Source: a virus. Taken from it: a DNA stretch of 36,521 nt. The stretch is from IMG/VR virus record IMGVR_UViG_3300020185_002296, positions 1-36,521 of that record, one strand, 5' to 3'. The notes below the pieces were generated by a model. The model saw only the letters and a list, made by a program, of their open reading frames with translations, was not told where the DNA came from and did not search any database. Made by a program: the position numbers and the translations under genes. Below, piece after piece: positions 1-7,303 of this stretch (the stretch's first letter is position 1; the number at the start of each line of letters is the position of its first letter).

Positions 1-1023
1 TTTATTTTTTGCACATGTTTTTATACATCTAGGTAAATGTAAATCATTATAAGGATGCCAACTTTCTACTAATAATTTTTTATACCACGGATGTTCTAGA
101 ACTTCATCTATGCTTTTATCTTTTAAGCTATTCCATCCATCGCCTTGTGTAGATAATTTTTCTAATATTTTATCTTTGTTTTCAAGTGTATTATCCCAAA
201 GAAAACAACATGGCCACAAAGTTAAATCATTAGCTATAAAGATTTCTCCCTCGTGTATGTATTTACAAACAATACTATTAGTCACAGAAGTTATTTTTTC
301 TTCTTCGACTTTTGTAGATTTGTATTCTTCGATAAAATCGTCTAATTCTTTTACTACATTTACTTTACTATGTTGCTTTTTACCTGTTGTAGTAATTGTT
401 TTTTCTTCCTGTTTATTTTTTTTGCCTAATTTAACAATCCAATCATGATAACTGTTACGCATACCAGTACGTGTTGCAAATTCAAATCCTAAAGATGCTG
501 CATGTTGTTTTGCAATTTCAAGTTCGTGTTCATTATGATCAAATACAATATAGATCCAAGCACCAGTTTTTTTAGCTGCAACTTTTGCATATGCTTCAAT
601 ATTTCTTTTTACAATATTCCATTTTGTATTCACACGATATATATGATTTGTTTCTTTATGACCATCTATACAGAAATGAATAAAAATATTATCTGGATTT
701 TCTGCTGAAATGCGTCCTAATTCTTCCCACCATTCAGCAGTATTATATCCGCCATTGGTACTAAAATGCACAAAGCCGCCGCAGCTTACAAGGTAACGTG
801 TCATTTCTAAACAATCAGGATTTACAATAGGATCTCCAAGCACTCCACAAAATTTAAATTCTACCCCTGAATAGTCATCAACAGGAAATAGTCTTTGCAA
901 ATCTTGCAATGAAAAACTATTTACTACTAGTTTGTCTATGTTTATTGTTCTAGCACACCCTGGACAAGCAGCATTACAATCACTTGTAATTTCAAGCTCG
1001 ATTTTTTTCAAATCTTTTAACAT
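1..1023 (-). CDS. Radical SAM protein with C-terminal SPASM-like module (partial, 3' end outside window)
   Basis: This reading frame is open from an ATG at 1023 to the left edge, giving 341 visible residues without a stop. The N-terminus has the radical SAM motif C16-x3-C20-x2-C23 (CNAACPGC), which binds the [4Fe-4S] cluster that cleaves S-adenosylmethionine. Instead of the usual GGEP motif it has CGVLGDP. A C-terminal cysteine module follows: C253, x18, C272-C273, then C333 and C337, as expected for a SPASM-type auxiliary Fe-S domain. It is clearly paralogous to the gene ending at 1043, with the same order of parts. The protein is probably nearly complete, since the final cysteines are already present. 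No Shine-Dalgarno sequence precedes the ATG; a TATAAATA box ends only five bases upstream. The substrate is unknown; SPASM enzymes act on peptides or sugars. Confidence 0.85.
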   Translation of the reverse strand, partial: MLKDLKKIELEITSDCNAACPGCARTINIDKLVVNSFSLQDLQRLFPVDDYSGVEFKFCGVLGDPIVNPDCLEMTRYLVSCGGFVHFSTNGGYNTAEWWEELGRISAENPDNIFIHFCIDGHKETNHIYRVNTKWNIVKRNIEAYAKVAAKKTGAWIYIVFDHNEHELEIAKQHAASLGFEFATRTGMRNSYHDWIVKLGKKNKQEEKTITTTGKKQHSKVNVVKELDDFIEEYKSTKVEEEKITSVTNSIVCKYIHEGEIFIANDLTLWPCCFLWDNTLENKDKILEKLSTQGDGWNSLKDKSIDEVLEHPWYKKLLVESWHPYNDLHLPRCIKTCAKNK

Positions 1024-1028
1024 CTAAT

Positions 1029-1040
1029 TATTTATAGCAC
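1029..1040 (-). promoter_or_regulatory. Possible late (TATAAATA) or extended -10 promoter
   Basis: Read on the minus strand, the 19-base gap between two radical SAM genes contains GTGCTATAAATA. TATAAATA at 1036-1029 is an exact match to the T4 late-promoter box. The same bases can be read as an extended -10 (TGC then TATAAA) with no good -35. Either reading puts the transcript start next to the ATG at 1023, which would give an almost leaderless message. In such AT-rich DNA a chance match is possible. Confidence 0.4.
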
Positions 1041-1042
1041 CA

Positions 1043-2122
1043 TTATTTAAATTGTTCAGAAAATGGATCAAACTCAACACCGCACTTCATTGAGCAAACT
1101 TTTAACTTTCCGTTATCACAGCCTGTTGTTTTCCAACTGCGTTCTATGTTATCAAATATACCTGTTTCGAATACAGCCTTCAATCCATTCTTTTTAGCAT
1201 TGATTGCATCTTTGCCGCCTACAGCATCAATAAAGTCCCATATTTGTTCAACCTTTGGATCTTTGTGCCACCACTTGTACATGCGTCCGGCAGTCCAACA
1301 GCAGGGCATTACAAGTCCTTCTGCTGTGATAAACAGACTACCCTCGTCTTTTACCTTGCAGTTAATAGGAACAACATCATAGTATGCATCCATACTACCA
1401 TATTTTTCTAATAGCATATCCTGTTTTGTTAATGCTTTGTTTTGGTACTTTTCATCTGGCTTTTTAAGTTCTGTAGTTTCTTTACCTTTTCGATTTACTG
1501 CTTGATGCGATTCTTTCTTTTTACTATCTGCTGTAATAAATCTACCTGTCTTCTTAGGTATGAATCTTTCACATCCCCATTTTTCAGCAAGTTCCTTTGC
1601 TTCATCTACTTGATGTTGATTGTGTTCGAAAATAAGAAAGTCCCAACGTGCTCTACCACCAGCATCTATAAACGCTCGCATATTGCGTTCTACATTGTTC
1701 CAGACAACACCCTGCCTGTATAGATGATTAGTGTCACTAAGACCATCCACACTGAAAATAACAGCACCCATTCTGCCAAAGACTTGGGCCAATTCACGCC
1801 ACCATGCTTCATCCTTTGCTCCTGCGTTTGTATTCATACTGAGCCACATTTTACTGTTATGCTCTCTAAAGTATTTGAATATATCTAATGTGTCTCTTGC
1901 AACAATAGGATCTCCTAAATTACCACACATGTACATAGTACCTAGCTGTTTGATAAAGTCAGGTTCAAATATACGTTTGCAATCTTCTAGTGTAAGCTCA
2001 CTAAGATCGATATGAGGATTTAAGCCTTCGCCATTCATGTTACGATCACACATAGGACAGTTTGCTTGGCAGTTCTGTGTGTTTTCTAAATGAATTGTTT
2101 TTATATCGTAATAATTGTACAT
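1043..2122 (-). CDS. Radical SAM / SPASM-domain protein
   Basis: This 359-aa protein starts at an ATG directly abutting the previous gene's stop. The radical SAM cluster motif is C18-x3-C22-x2-C25 (CQANCPMC), and CGNLGDP at 66-72 takes the place of GGEP. SVDG at 124-127 fits a later strand of the partial TIM barrel. The C-terminal third carries a SPASM-like auxiliary cluster module: C255, x18, C274-C275, a following tryptophan-rich stretch, then C335, C343 and C347. This is the canonical order, core first and SPASM second, in contrast to the five radical SAM proteins at 7290-13501. A lysine-rich linker at about 200-235 separates the halves. Family members modify peptides or sugar-like substrates. 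Here the neighbours (SGNH hydrolase, sugar dehydrogenase, glycosyltransferases) favour a glycan role, but that is inference. Confidence 0.88.
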   Translation of the reverse strand: MYNYYDIKTIHLENTQNCQANCPMCDRNMNGEGLNPHIDLSELTLEDCKRIFEPDFIKQLGTMYMCGNLGDPIVARDTLDIFKYFREHNSKMWLSMNTNAGAKDEAWWRELAQVFGRMGAVIFSVDGLSDTNHLYRQGVVWNNVERNMRAFIDAGGRARWDFLIFEHNQHQVDEAKELAEKWGCERFIPKKTGRFITADSKKKESHQAVNRKGKETTELKKPDEKYQNKALTKQDMLLEKYGSMDAYYDVVPINCKVKDEGSLFITAEGLVMPCCWTAGRMYKWWHKDPKVEQIWDFIDAVGGKDAINAKKNGLKAVFETGIFDNIERSWKTTGCDNGKLKVCSMKCGVEFDPFSEQFK

Positions 2123-2872
2123 TTATAGATTTTCTAAAATAAACTTGCTTATATTTTTGTTAGTTTCTGTCCCATTATGTTTATCATCGTAAGCCTTATC
2201 AACTTTACTTACATAAGGAACATCATAAAAAATACTATCTTCTTCGTCTTTAGAAAAGCTTATGTTTTTTATACTAAAAGATTTTAACATTTCAAATGTT
2301 GTATCCTTAGCCCACTGAGAATGTGTTTCTATGACATTACCATGTTTTACAAACTGTTCAAAAACAGAAGATCTTTTAATTTTGCGTCTAGTACTTGCTC
2401 TAATATTAAATACACCTGTATGAGGTTCAGTAAATGGTAAGCAGATACGCATATGTTCAGGCCATTGTATTAATACTGCGTCAGGTTTTTTTGGCGAAGT
2501 ATGTAAAAATTTCAAAAGATTCATCATAATAATATTAGAACTGCCGCCGCATATTCCTAAATTATAAGTTTTAATTCCTGTTGCTTCTTCTATCAAATTA
2601 GAATAACGTTCCTCTTCGTGCAAGTAAAGACCATAAGTATTACTACAGCCTAATGCTAGAATATATTTGTCATCATTTTCGAAATCAAATTCGTGTGTTC
2701 GATATCCCATAGAATTTTTATTAAAATAGATAGGATTTTTCTTGTGCAAGGATCTATATTTCCATCCCTCTCCTTGGAGTTTGCGCTGAATCCGCCATCT
2801 TTTTTCATCGTCAGGATGTGGAAAATTTATAGTGCTGTCTTTTTCTCCGCACTTTATTAATTCATATTGCAT
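2123..2872 (-). CDS. SGNH/GDSL hydrolase-like protein
   Basis: This 249-aa protein has the hallmarks of an SGNH esterase/acyltransferase fold. Block I is LGCSNTYG at 74-81, with S77 as likely nucleophile in a GDS-like turn. Block II is NLGICGGSSN at 104-113. A block III equivalent, QWPE at 136-139, replaces the usual GxND, so the oxyanion asparagine is not obvious. Near the C-terminus D229-x-x-H232 (DDKH) supplies the acid and histidine. Such proteins add or remove O-acyl groups on sugars or act as esterases. The ATG overlaps the upstream gene by 16 bases, with GGA eight bases before it. No signal peptide or membrane segment is visible, suggesting a cytoplasmic or virion-bound protein. Its place next to a sugar dehydrogenase and radical SAM genes suits glycan tailoring. 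Confidence 0.7.
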   Translation of the reverse strand: MQYELIKCGEKDSTINFPHPDDEKRWRIQRKLQGEGWKYRSLHKKNPIYFNKNSMGYRTHEFDFENDDKYILALGCSNTYGLYLHEEERYSNLIEEATGIKTYNLGICGGSSNIIMMNLLKFLHTSPKKPDAVLIQWPEHMRICLPFTEPHTGVFNIRASTRRKIKRSSVFEQFVKHGNVIETHSQWAKDTTFEMLKSFSIKNISFSKDEEDSIFYDVPYVSKVDKAYDDKHNGTETNKNISKFILENL

Positions 2873-3306
2873 TTTTCAAATCCATCTTTATAACTGTAAA
2901 AATAATTATTTTTTATATTTTTATTAAAATAATGGCTATAACTATCTTCTGGAAATACCATACTTAAATTTAGTATAACACCATATCTATTATTTTTCAA
3001 CCTTTTTATGTTATTATATATACATCTTCCTAAATGGAATCCACAAAAGTAAGTAGTATTATATAAGGGTAAGTCTTCAATAGTAGTAATTATTTTGCCA
3101 AATGATGTATCAATTTCGTCCATTAATTCTCTGCCACTAGATAGATAAAAAATATCTGCATTTATACTAATTAATTTTATTTGATGATTCAAAAAAGATC
3201 CAAATAATTTGGTTTCTGTCTGTAACCAAGGATATTGTTCTAAGTCTTCCTGCTCACAATTTTTCCAAGCATCTACTACTACTAAACAACTATCGTGTGT
3301 TGCCAT
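2857..3306 (-). CDS. Unknown protein, possibly a degenerate isochorismatase-like fold
   Basis: The 149-aa product is read from the ATG at 3306, chosen because AAGGCGG lies six bases before it; the frame extends further upstream but without comparable support. It overlaps the dehydrogenase gene by 17 bases. The sequence begins with a hydrophobic strand ending in Asp (CLVVVDAW, D12) and later has YFCGFHLGRCIYNN with C95. This layout resembles cysteine hydrolases of the isochorismatase family, with Asp after strand 1 and Cys on the helix after a Gly turn; K71 could be the third residue. The resemblance is weak, the protein is shorter than typical members, and the C-terminus is Asn/Tyr/Lys-rich. 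It should be treated as unknown. It sits in the middle of the glycan-type operon. Confidence 0.6.
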   Translation of the reverse strand: MATHDSCLVVVDAWKNCEQEDLEQYPWLQTETKLFGSFLNHQIKLISINADIFYLSSGRELMDEIDTSFGKIITTIEDLPLYNTTYFCGFHLGRCIYNNIKRLKNNRYGVILNLSMVFPEDSYSHYFNKNIKNNYFYSYKDGFEKCNMN

Positions 3307-4411
3307 ACTGAACCGCCTTATTATTGCCTCTGTAAGTTCTCCATGGATCAAATACTAAAACATTATCTGGTACAGTATCTGTTTCATGCACACGCACAAA
3401 AACTTGTGAATTATGATCAACAATCTGTCCGCCTAGTTCTTTCACATAATGTTGCACAAGTAGGCTATAAGATCCTTCAACATATTCTACATCAGGCTTG
3501 TAACTGTCGCTGCTAAATTGTATTAGATTGCCGTGCTTTAATATTTCTAATGCCATGTTTCGAGCTTGAAGTTCTCTAGCTTCCATAATAGTTCCAAATA
3601 AGTCATAACCTATTCCTAACTCTTTTGCCATATATCTTAATGCAATATTATCACGAGGATGACAAGCACCTCCGTCGCCCATACCTGCCTTCATATACTT
3701 AGACGACATAATTCTATTTGTAGAGTGGGCTAAAGCATCTGTAACAATATCTACATTAATATTGCCCTGTTGTTGTGCAACATCTTGTATCATATTTACA
3801 AGTCCAATTTTTGCACTAATAAATGTATTATAAAATACTTTGATACATTCAACTTCGTCCCATGTGCCTATTACATAACGTGGATTGTTTTCCATGATAG
3901 TTTTATAAAACTCTACAAGTTGCTTTGCATCACCTGTTTCTGTACCGTCTTGTGTGCCAATCATTACCATTTCGGGATTTACCATATCCCATGCTACACT
4001 GCCCATAGCAATAAGATAAGGATTATAAATAAATCGTGTATTTGACACCAGATCTACAAATTGGTTACGCACAGTACCAGGCAATACTGTACTAATAAGA
4101 ACTAACAGTTGATCGTTTGTCATGTGCTTGTTAGCTTCGGTTAGTACTTCTTTTACAATATCGTAGCTAAAATCTTTCGGTTCTAAGTGTGCAGTGGGTG
4201 CTCTGCCATCATAATCCGGATCATGAGGCGTAGGCACAGCAACAAATACTATATCTCTATCTTGTACTGCATCTTTGATAGTGGGAAACTGATCAACATT
4301 ATTAGTCTTACACTTTTTAATATCATAACCCGTTACATCGTGTCCTTTGCTTGCTATAACTTCTGCACACGGTAATCCTAGTTTTCCAAGTCCAATAAAA
4401 CTAATATTCAT
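3290..4411 (-). CDS. Nucleotide-sugar (UDP-glucose type) 6-dehydrogenase
   Basis: This 373-aa protein belongs to the UDP-glucose/GDP-mannose dehydrogenase family, which oxidises a nucleotide sugar at C6 to a uronic acid using two NAD+. It has an N-terminal Rossmann motif GLGKLG (7-12) and VAVPTP at about 57-62. The middle domain signature carries K191 and N195 (ECIKVFYN), and the catalytic site GDGGACHPRD has nucleophile C250 and D254. All expected catalytic residues are therefore present, with PRD replacing the common PKD. The C-terminal domain has YKPDVEYVEGS at 304-314 and FDPWRT near the end, so the protein is somewhat short but complete. The ATG overlaps the upstream stop as ATGA, with AGGG six bases before. 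It likely supplies an acidic sugar nucleotide for the neighbouring transferases. The exact sugar cannot be read from sequence. Confidence 0.88.
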   Translation of the reverse strand: MNISFIGLGKLGLPCAEVIASKGHDVTGYDIKKCKTNNVDQFPTIKDAVQDRDIVFVAVPTPHDPDYDGRAPTAHLEPKDFSYDIVKEVLTEANKHMTNDQLLVLISTVLPGTVRNQFVDLVSNTRFIYNPYLIAMGSVAWDMVNPEMVMIGTQDGTETGDAKQLVEFYKTIMENNPRYVIGTWDEVECIKVFYNTFISAKIGLVNMIQDVAQQQGNINVDIVTDALAHSTNRIMSSKYMKAGMGDGGACHPRDNIALRYMAKELGIGYDLFGTIMEARELQARNMALEILKHGNLIQFSSDSYKPDVEYVEGSYSLLVQHYVKELGGQIVDHNSQVFVRVHETDTVPDNVLVFDPWRTYRGNNKAVQYGNTR

Positions 4412-5553
4412 GTTAATCCCTGCACATATAATGTTAAACTTTCACTTAACCAATGTTTTCTTTGTAAAACAGTGTATAAATTTAAATTGTGTTCTAAAAT
4501 ATCTTGCATTTCTTTACGTATTCTTATAAGATCCGCACTTTTATATTGAGATAATTTTTTTAAGTTTTTTATAATTATTTCTATACGGCTATTTAAATCT
4601 AAATCTAAATCGTAGCCTTCATCCCACCAGTCACTGAAAGTTACAAACCCTCTTGTCCTTAAATCTTGCAATGTACCTGGATTGCCTAAAGTCATAAATG
4701 GCATACCTATTGCAATAGGTTTATACACTTTTTCACTAAAAAATAATTGATCACTTTCAATATTAGATTCTGTATTAAGAAACAAAAAACTTTTAGTGCA
4801 ATGTAATTCAGGAATACTAAAATTAGGATTTATACTAGATAGATCTTCAATATCTAAAACATCGAATGTTTGTTTTTCTATCTTCGTATATGGATTTTTT
4901 TCTTTATACAAACTAAATGCTCCATATACATCTCCCCAAGTATTATACCCGTTTGATAAAAGATTATTATCTATTATTTTTTCCATTAATACGCATCTAT
5001 GATGTCTTGCTACTCTGTTAAAATTAATATATAGCTTGTTAGGTCTGTAATCCAATATAGATTCTTTAGATTTAAAAGTTTCCATCCAGGTATCATTATA
5101 TACTACTGTTAGATTAGGCATATTACTATTAAATTTTTTATTTGCTGTAACTGCTAAAATATCAAATGAAAATTTGTGAGCTATTTCATTTACCGATTCT
5201 ACAAAATGTCTAGAAGTTTCAAACAAATCATATATAGCTAATACTACATTAGACTTTGACAGTAATTCTACATTATCATTAATAAACTTATCAATATGAA
5301 ATTTCCAATTTTCCAGTGTATCTAAACGTTCTGCATGATTATAAAATACAGGAACTATGTAAAAATTATTTTCCGACATTAATAGATCCGACTCGCAACG
5401 ATTAGCTGCCTCAAAAATCATACTAAAATCATTTTTGCTAGAAACATATATTTTTTCATAAGACCCTACAACATTTTCTAAGTTAAGATGAGAAAGTGCT
5501 TGACTGTGCTTATACTGTCTTTCATCTATAATTTTATATATAATCTGTGTCAT
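4408..5553 (-). CDS. Putative GT-B-type glycosyltransferase (SEK motif)
   Basis: This 381-aa protein has a weakly conserved N-terminal half and a recognisable C-terminal half. The best signature is FFSEKVYKPIAIGMPFMTLG at 271-290, followed by a leucine/arginine helix and GFVTFSDWWDEGYD at 302-315. A (T/S)EK followed by hydrophobic residues and P-h-h-h-G is typical of the donor-binding region of GT-B transferases, such as the fucosyltransferase-like GT10 group. The assignment to a specific family is not firm. The ATG overlaps the 78-aa gene by 20 bases and has no strong ribosome site, suggesting translational coupling. There are no membrane segments. Its position next to the sugar dehydrogenase supports a sugar-transfer role. 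It is unrelated by sequence to the four GT-A-like proteins in the window. Confidence 0.55.
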   Translation of the reverse strand: MTQIIYKIIDERQYKHSQALSHLNLENVVGSYEKIYVSSKNDFSMIFEAANRCESDLLMSENNFYIVPVFYNHAERLDTLENWKFHIDKFINDNVELLSKSNVVLAIYDLFETSRHFVESVNEIAHKFSFDILAVTANKKFNSNMPNLTVVYNDTWMETFKSKESILDYRPNKLYINFNRVARHHRCVLMEKIIDNNLLSNGYNTWGDVYGAFSLYKEKNPYTKIEKQTFDVLDIEDLSSINPNFSIPELHCTKSFLFLNTESNIESDQLFFSEKVYKPIAIGMPFMTLGNPGTLQDLRTRGFVTFSDWWDEGYDLDLDLNSRIEIIIKNLKKLSQYKSADLIRIRKEMQDILEHNLNLYTVLQRKHWLSESLTLYVQGLT

Positions 5554-5770
5554 CTAAAATTAAACTTATATTTTTACCTGGACCTGCACGACTAGGTAGG
5601 TCTCCGTATTTTTCAATATACCATTCGATTACAGCACGATACCAATTTTGACTGTTGTGGTGTGCTTGTTTATTGAACTGGTGAATATTATTATTAGTAG
5701 CCTGCATGGTACTAAGTGCTCTTGCACTTTCTTTTTGTAACTCTCTAAGACTTAATTCACTTATATCCAA
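5534..5770 (-). CDS. Small conserved-looking protein of unknown function (TTG start)
   Basis: This 78-aa frame lies between the methyltransferase-like and GT-B-like genes, overlapping both. An in-frame stop sits just upstream, so the first start is TTG at 5770, preceded by AAGG ten bases away. The next Met is at residue 22, which would discard a plausible amphipathic helix (LSLRELQKESARAL). The C-terminal half, with WYRAVIEWYIEKYGDLPSRA, looks folded and conserved. There is no cysteine, signal peptide or leader-like cleavage motif, which argues against a classic thioether RiPP precursor. It could be an adaptor or a small structural protein, and no function can be assigned. Confidence 0.6.
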   Translation of the reverse strand: MDISELSLRELQKESARALSTMQATNNNIHQFNKQAHHNSQNWYRAVIEWYIEKYGDLPSRAGPGKNISLILDDTDYI

Positions 5771-6602
5771 TTTTCATAAACCTTGAGTATTTTTCTAATT
5801 GTAATTCTCCTAAATAAAGACAATTACTCATAGGTGTAGATAAACTAAATTCTTCAGCATCTTTCGAACAATTAACATGTTCTTCTACTTCATAATAGTT
5901 ATTACTTTGTAGTATCACTAGTTTGCCTTGTGGTATTTTTGCATACCAGTTGGCAAAGTTTTCTATATGCTCGCAGCTAGTATTGATAATCGTATTAGGT
6001 GAATCTGTAATAGGATAGCTCATTCTATTGTTAGCATTACTCCAATACTGCCATGTATGTTCATTATAATTTATATCTTGTATATCTTCTACTAATGCTT
6101 TAAATTGCCACTGATTTGTAAACCAAGACTTATTGAAGGTTTCGGCTATGTCAACAGTTGTTTCATCAATATCAAAACTGCGGATTTTATCTACCTTAAT
6201 ATCGTTTTCAAAAATCATAGTAGCAAGTGTAGCATACCATCCTGCGCACAAAAACACAGTGCCGAGATCTACATTACATTTTTTAAGTTCATGCACTAAC
6301 CATAATTTACTTTTTAGTTGTCCTCTACTAAAACAATCATTATCAATATTAGTATCATTTACAAAAAAACTTTTAAAAGCTGGAATAAATTGGGTATTAA
6401 TTTGTTCACTTAATAATGGCCATAACTTCCAGGTATTATCTTCCATTATTAATTTGCGCAGGTCTTCTTTGTTTTTGTCAGTAACTAAGCGGAGTATACT
6501 AGATAAGTCCTTGTCAATATAAGACCTGCGTAAGTCTGCAAGTTTACTTTTAGTAGGAAACAGTAGTTCAAATCTATCTAATAACTCAAATGTTTGCAGC
6601 AT
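5757..6602 (-). CDS. Class I SAM-dependent methyltransferase-like protein
   Basis: The 281-aa product is read from the ATG at 6602, which has AGGAG seven bases upstream; an ATG ten codons earlier lacks such a site. The gene overlaps the preceding one by 17 bases. The middle of the protein fits a Rossmann methyltransferase. Strand 1 and motif I are VFLCAGWYATLA (116-127), replacing the usual GxGxG. The acidic end of strand 2 is SFDID (142-146), and a motif IV-like strand INTSCEHI lies at 206-213. The first 110 residues are helical and have no recognised domain. The acceptor could be a sugar, protein or small molecule; the neighbourhood suggests glycan tailoring. The G-W-Y motif I variant makes the enzyme call less certain than the fold. 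Confidence 0.55.
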   Translation of the reverse strand: MLQTFELLDRFELLFPTKSKLADLRRSYIDKDLSSILRLVTDKNKEDLRKLIMEDNTWKLWPLLSEQINTQFIPAFKSFFVNDTNIDNDCFSRGQLKSKLWLVHELKKCNVDLGTVFLCAGWYATLATMIFENDIKVDKIRSFDIDETTVDIAETFNKSWFTNQWQFKALVEDIQDINYNEHTWQYWSNANNRMSYPITDSPNTIINTSCEHIENFANWYAKIPQGKLVILQSNNYYEVEEHVNCSKDAEEFSLSTPMSNCLYLGELQLEKYSRFMKIGYK

Positions 6603-7269
6603 CAAATTGCTCCTGCAACCATTCAAAGTCATTTATTCTACGCAGATCTTGCGGTGATTGTGTGTGTTTTTCTCCGTATTTTTTGCCTTGAATAGCACCC
6701 TGGATAGCATACTCTCCAAAGTCTCTATCAGAGCCTACCGTAGTCCAAATTTTAAGTCTTGCATTTGTTTCGTCATCTTTTTGTCTATCAATTATTTTTG
6801 CACTTAATTTAGCACACTCTCTAAATGCACTTTTCCATGTTTCAAACGGTGATATATTATATTGTGTAATATTGGATATCTCAGGCATTGATTTAAATTT
6901 ATTTGTAATACTAGTTGTCATATCAGGCTTGCTAGTATCCATGTCAATTGTTGCCTGACGTGGAAATAGTTTTATACCGCCGTAGCCATACACAAGATCA
7001 TTAATAGGGTTTTGACTTCTCCATACATGCACATGATCTAACTGATGATCTGGAACTTTATAATTAAAATTAAAATCATCTACAATTCTTGCATCAGCGT
7101 CTACAATCCAAAACATTTTTGTAAAACATTTTTTAGCCGCTGCAATATGCGCCTGATGTATTCCTTTTACACCATGCACACGCTTTGCAGTTGGAAAATC
7201 TTCTTTTAATCTTTTCCAGTTCTGTTCAGCATTAATTTCTTTGTAACTTATATAAACTATATCATACAT
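6586..7269 (-). CDS. GT-A-like glycosyltransferase, short paralogue
   Basis: This 227-aa protein is a clear paralogue of the gene at 13501-14418. Shared features are DIVYISYKEINAEQNW near the N-terminus, AKRVHGVKG at 28-36, the DAD motif at 57-59 (IVDADARI), YGGIKLFP, and a C-terminal AWR/WKSAFRE-like helix. A DxD-type acidic motif after a hydrophobic strand is how GT-A transferases bind a nucleotide sugar through a divalent metal. The family has no assigned substrate that I recognise. It starts at ATG 7269, 20 bases after the last of five radical SAM genes, and has no Shine-Dalgarno site. A perfect consensus promoter lies immediately upstream, so the message may be leaderless. The two paralogues bracket the five-gene radical SAM array. 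Confidence 0.65.
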   Translation of the reverse strand: MYDIVYISYKEINAEQNWKRLKEDFPTAKRVHGVKGIHQAHIAAAKKCFTKMFWIVDADARIVDDFNFNYKVPDHQLDHVHVWRSQNPINDLVYGYGGIKLFPRQATIDMDTSKPDMTTSITNKFKSMPEISNITQYNISPFETWKSAFRECAKLSAKIIDRQKDDETNARLKIWTTVGSDRDFGEYAIQGAIQGKKYGEKHTQSPQDLRRINDFEWLQEQFDAANI

Positions 7270-7274
7270 ACTTT

Positions 7275-7303
7275 ATTATACTTTATTTTTTATTGTTTGT
7301 CAA
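7275..7303 (-). promoter_or_regulatory. Consensus sigma70-type promoter
   Basis: Read on the minus strand, TTGACA occupies 7303-7298 and TATAAT 7280-7275, with exactly 17 bases between them, matching the bacterial housekeeping consensus at every hexamer position. The predicted start is about 7268, at the ATG (7269) of the glycosyltransferase gene. This would launch a second transcription unit after the radical SAM array. The -35 lies within the end of the preceding coding sequence. Confidence 0.65.
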
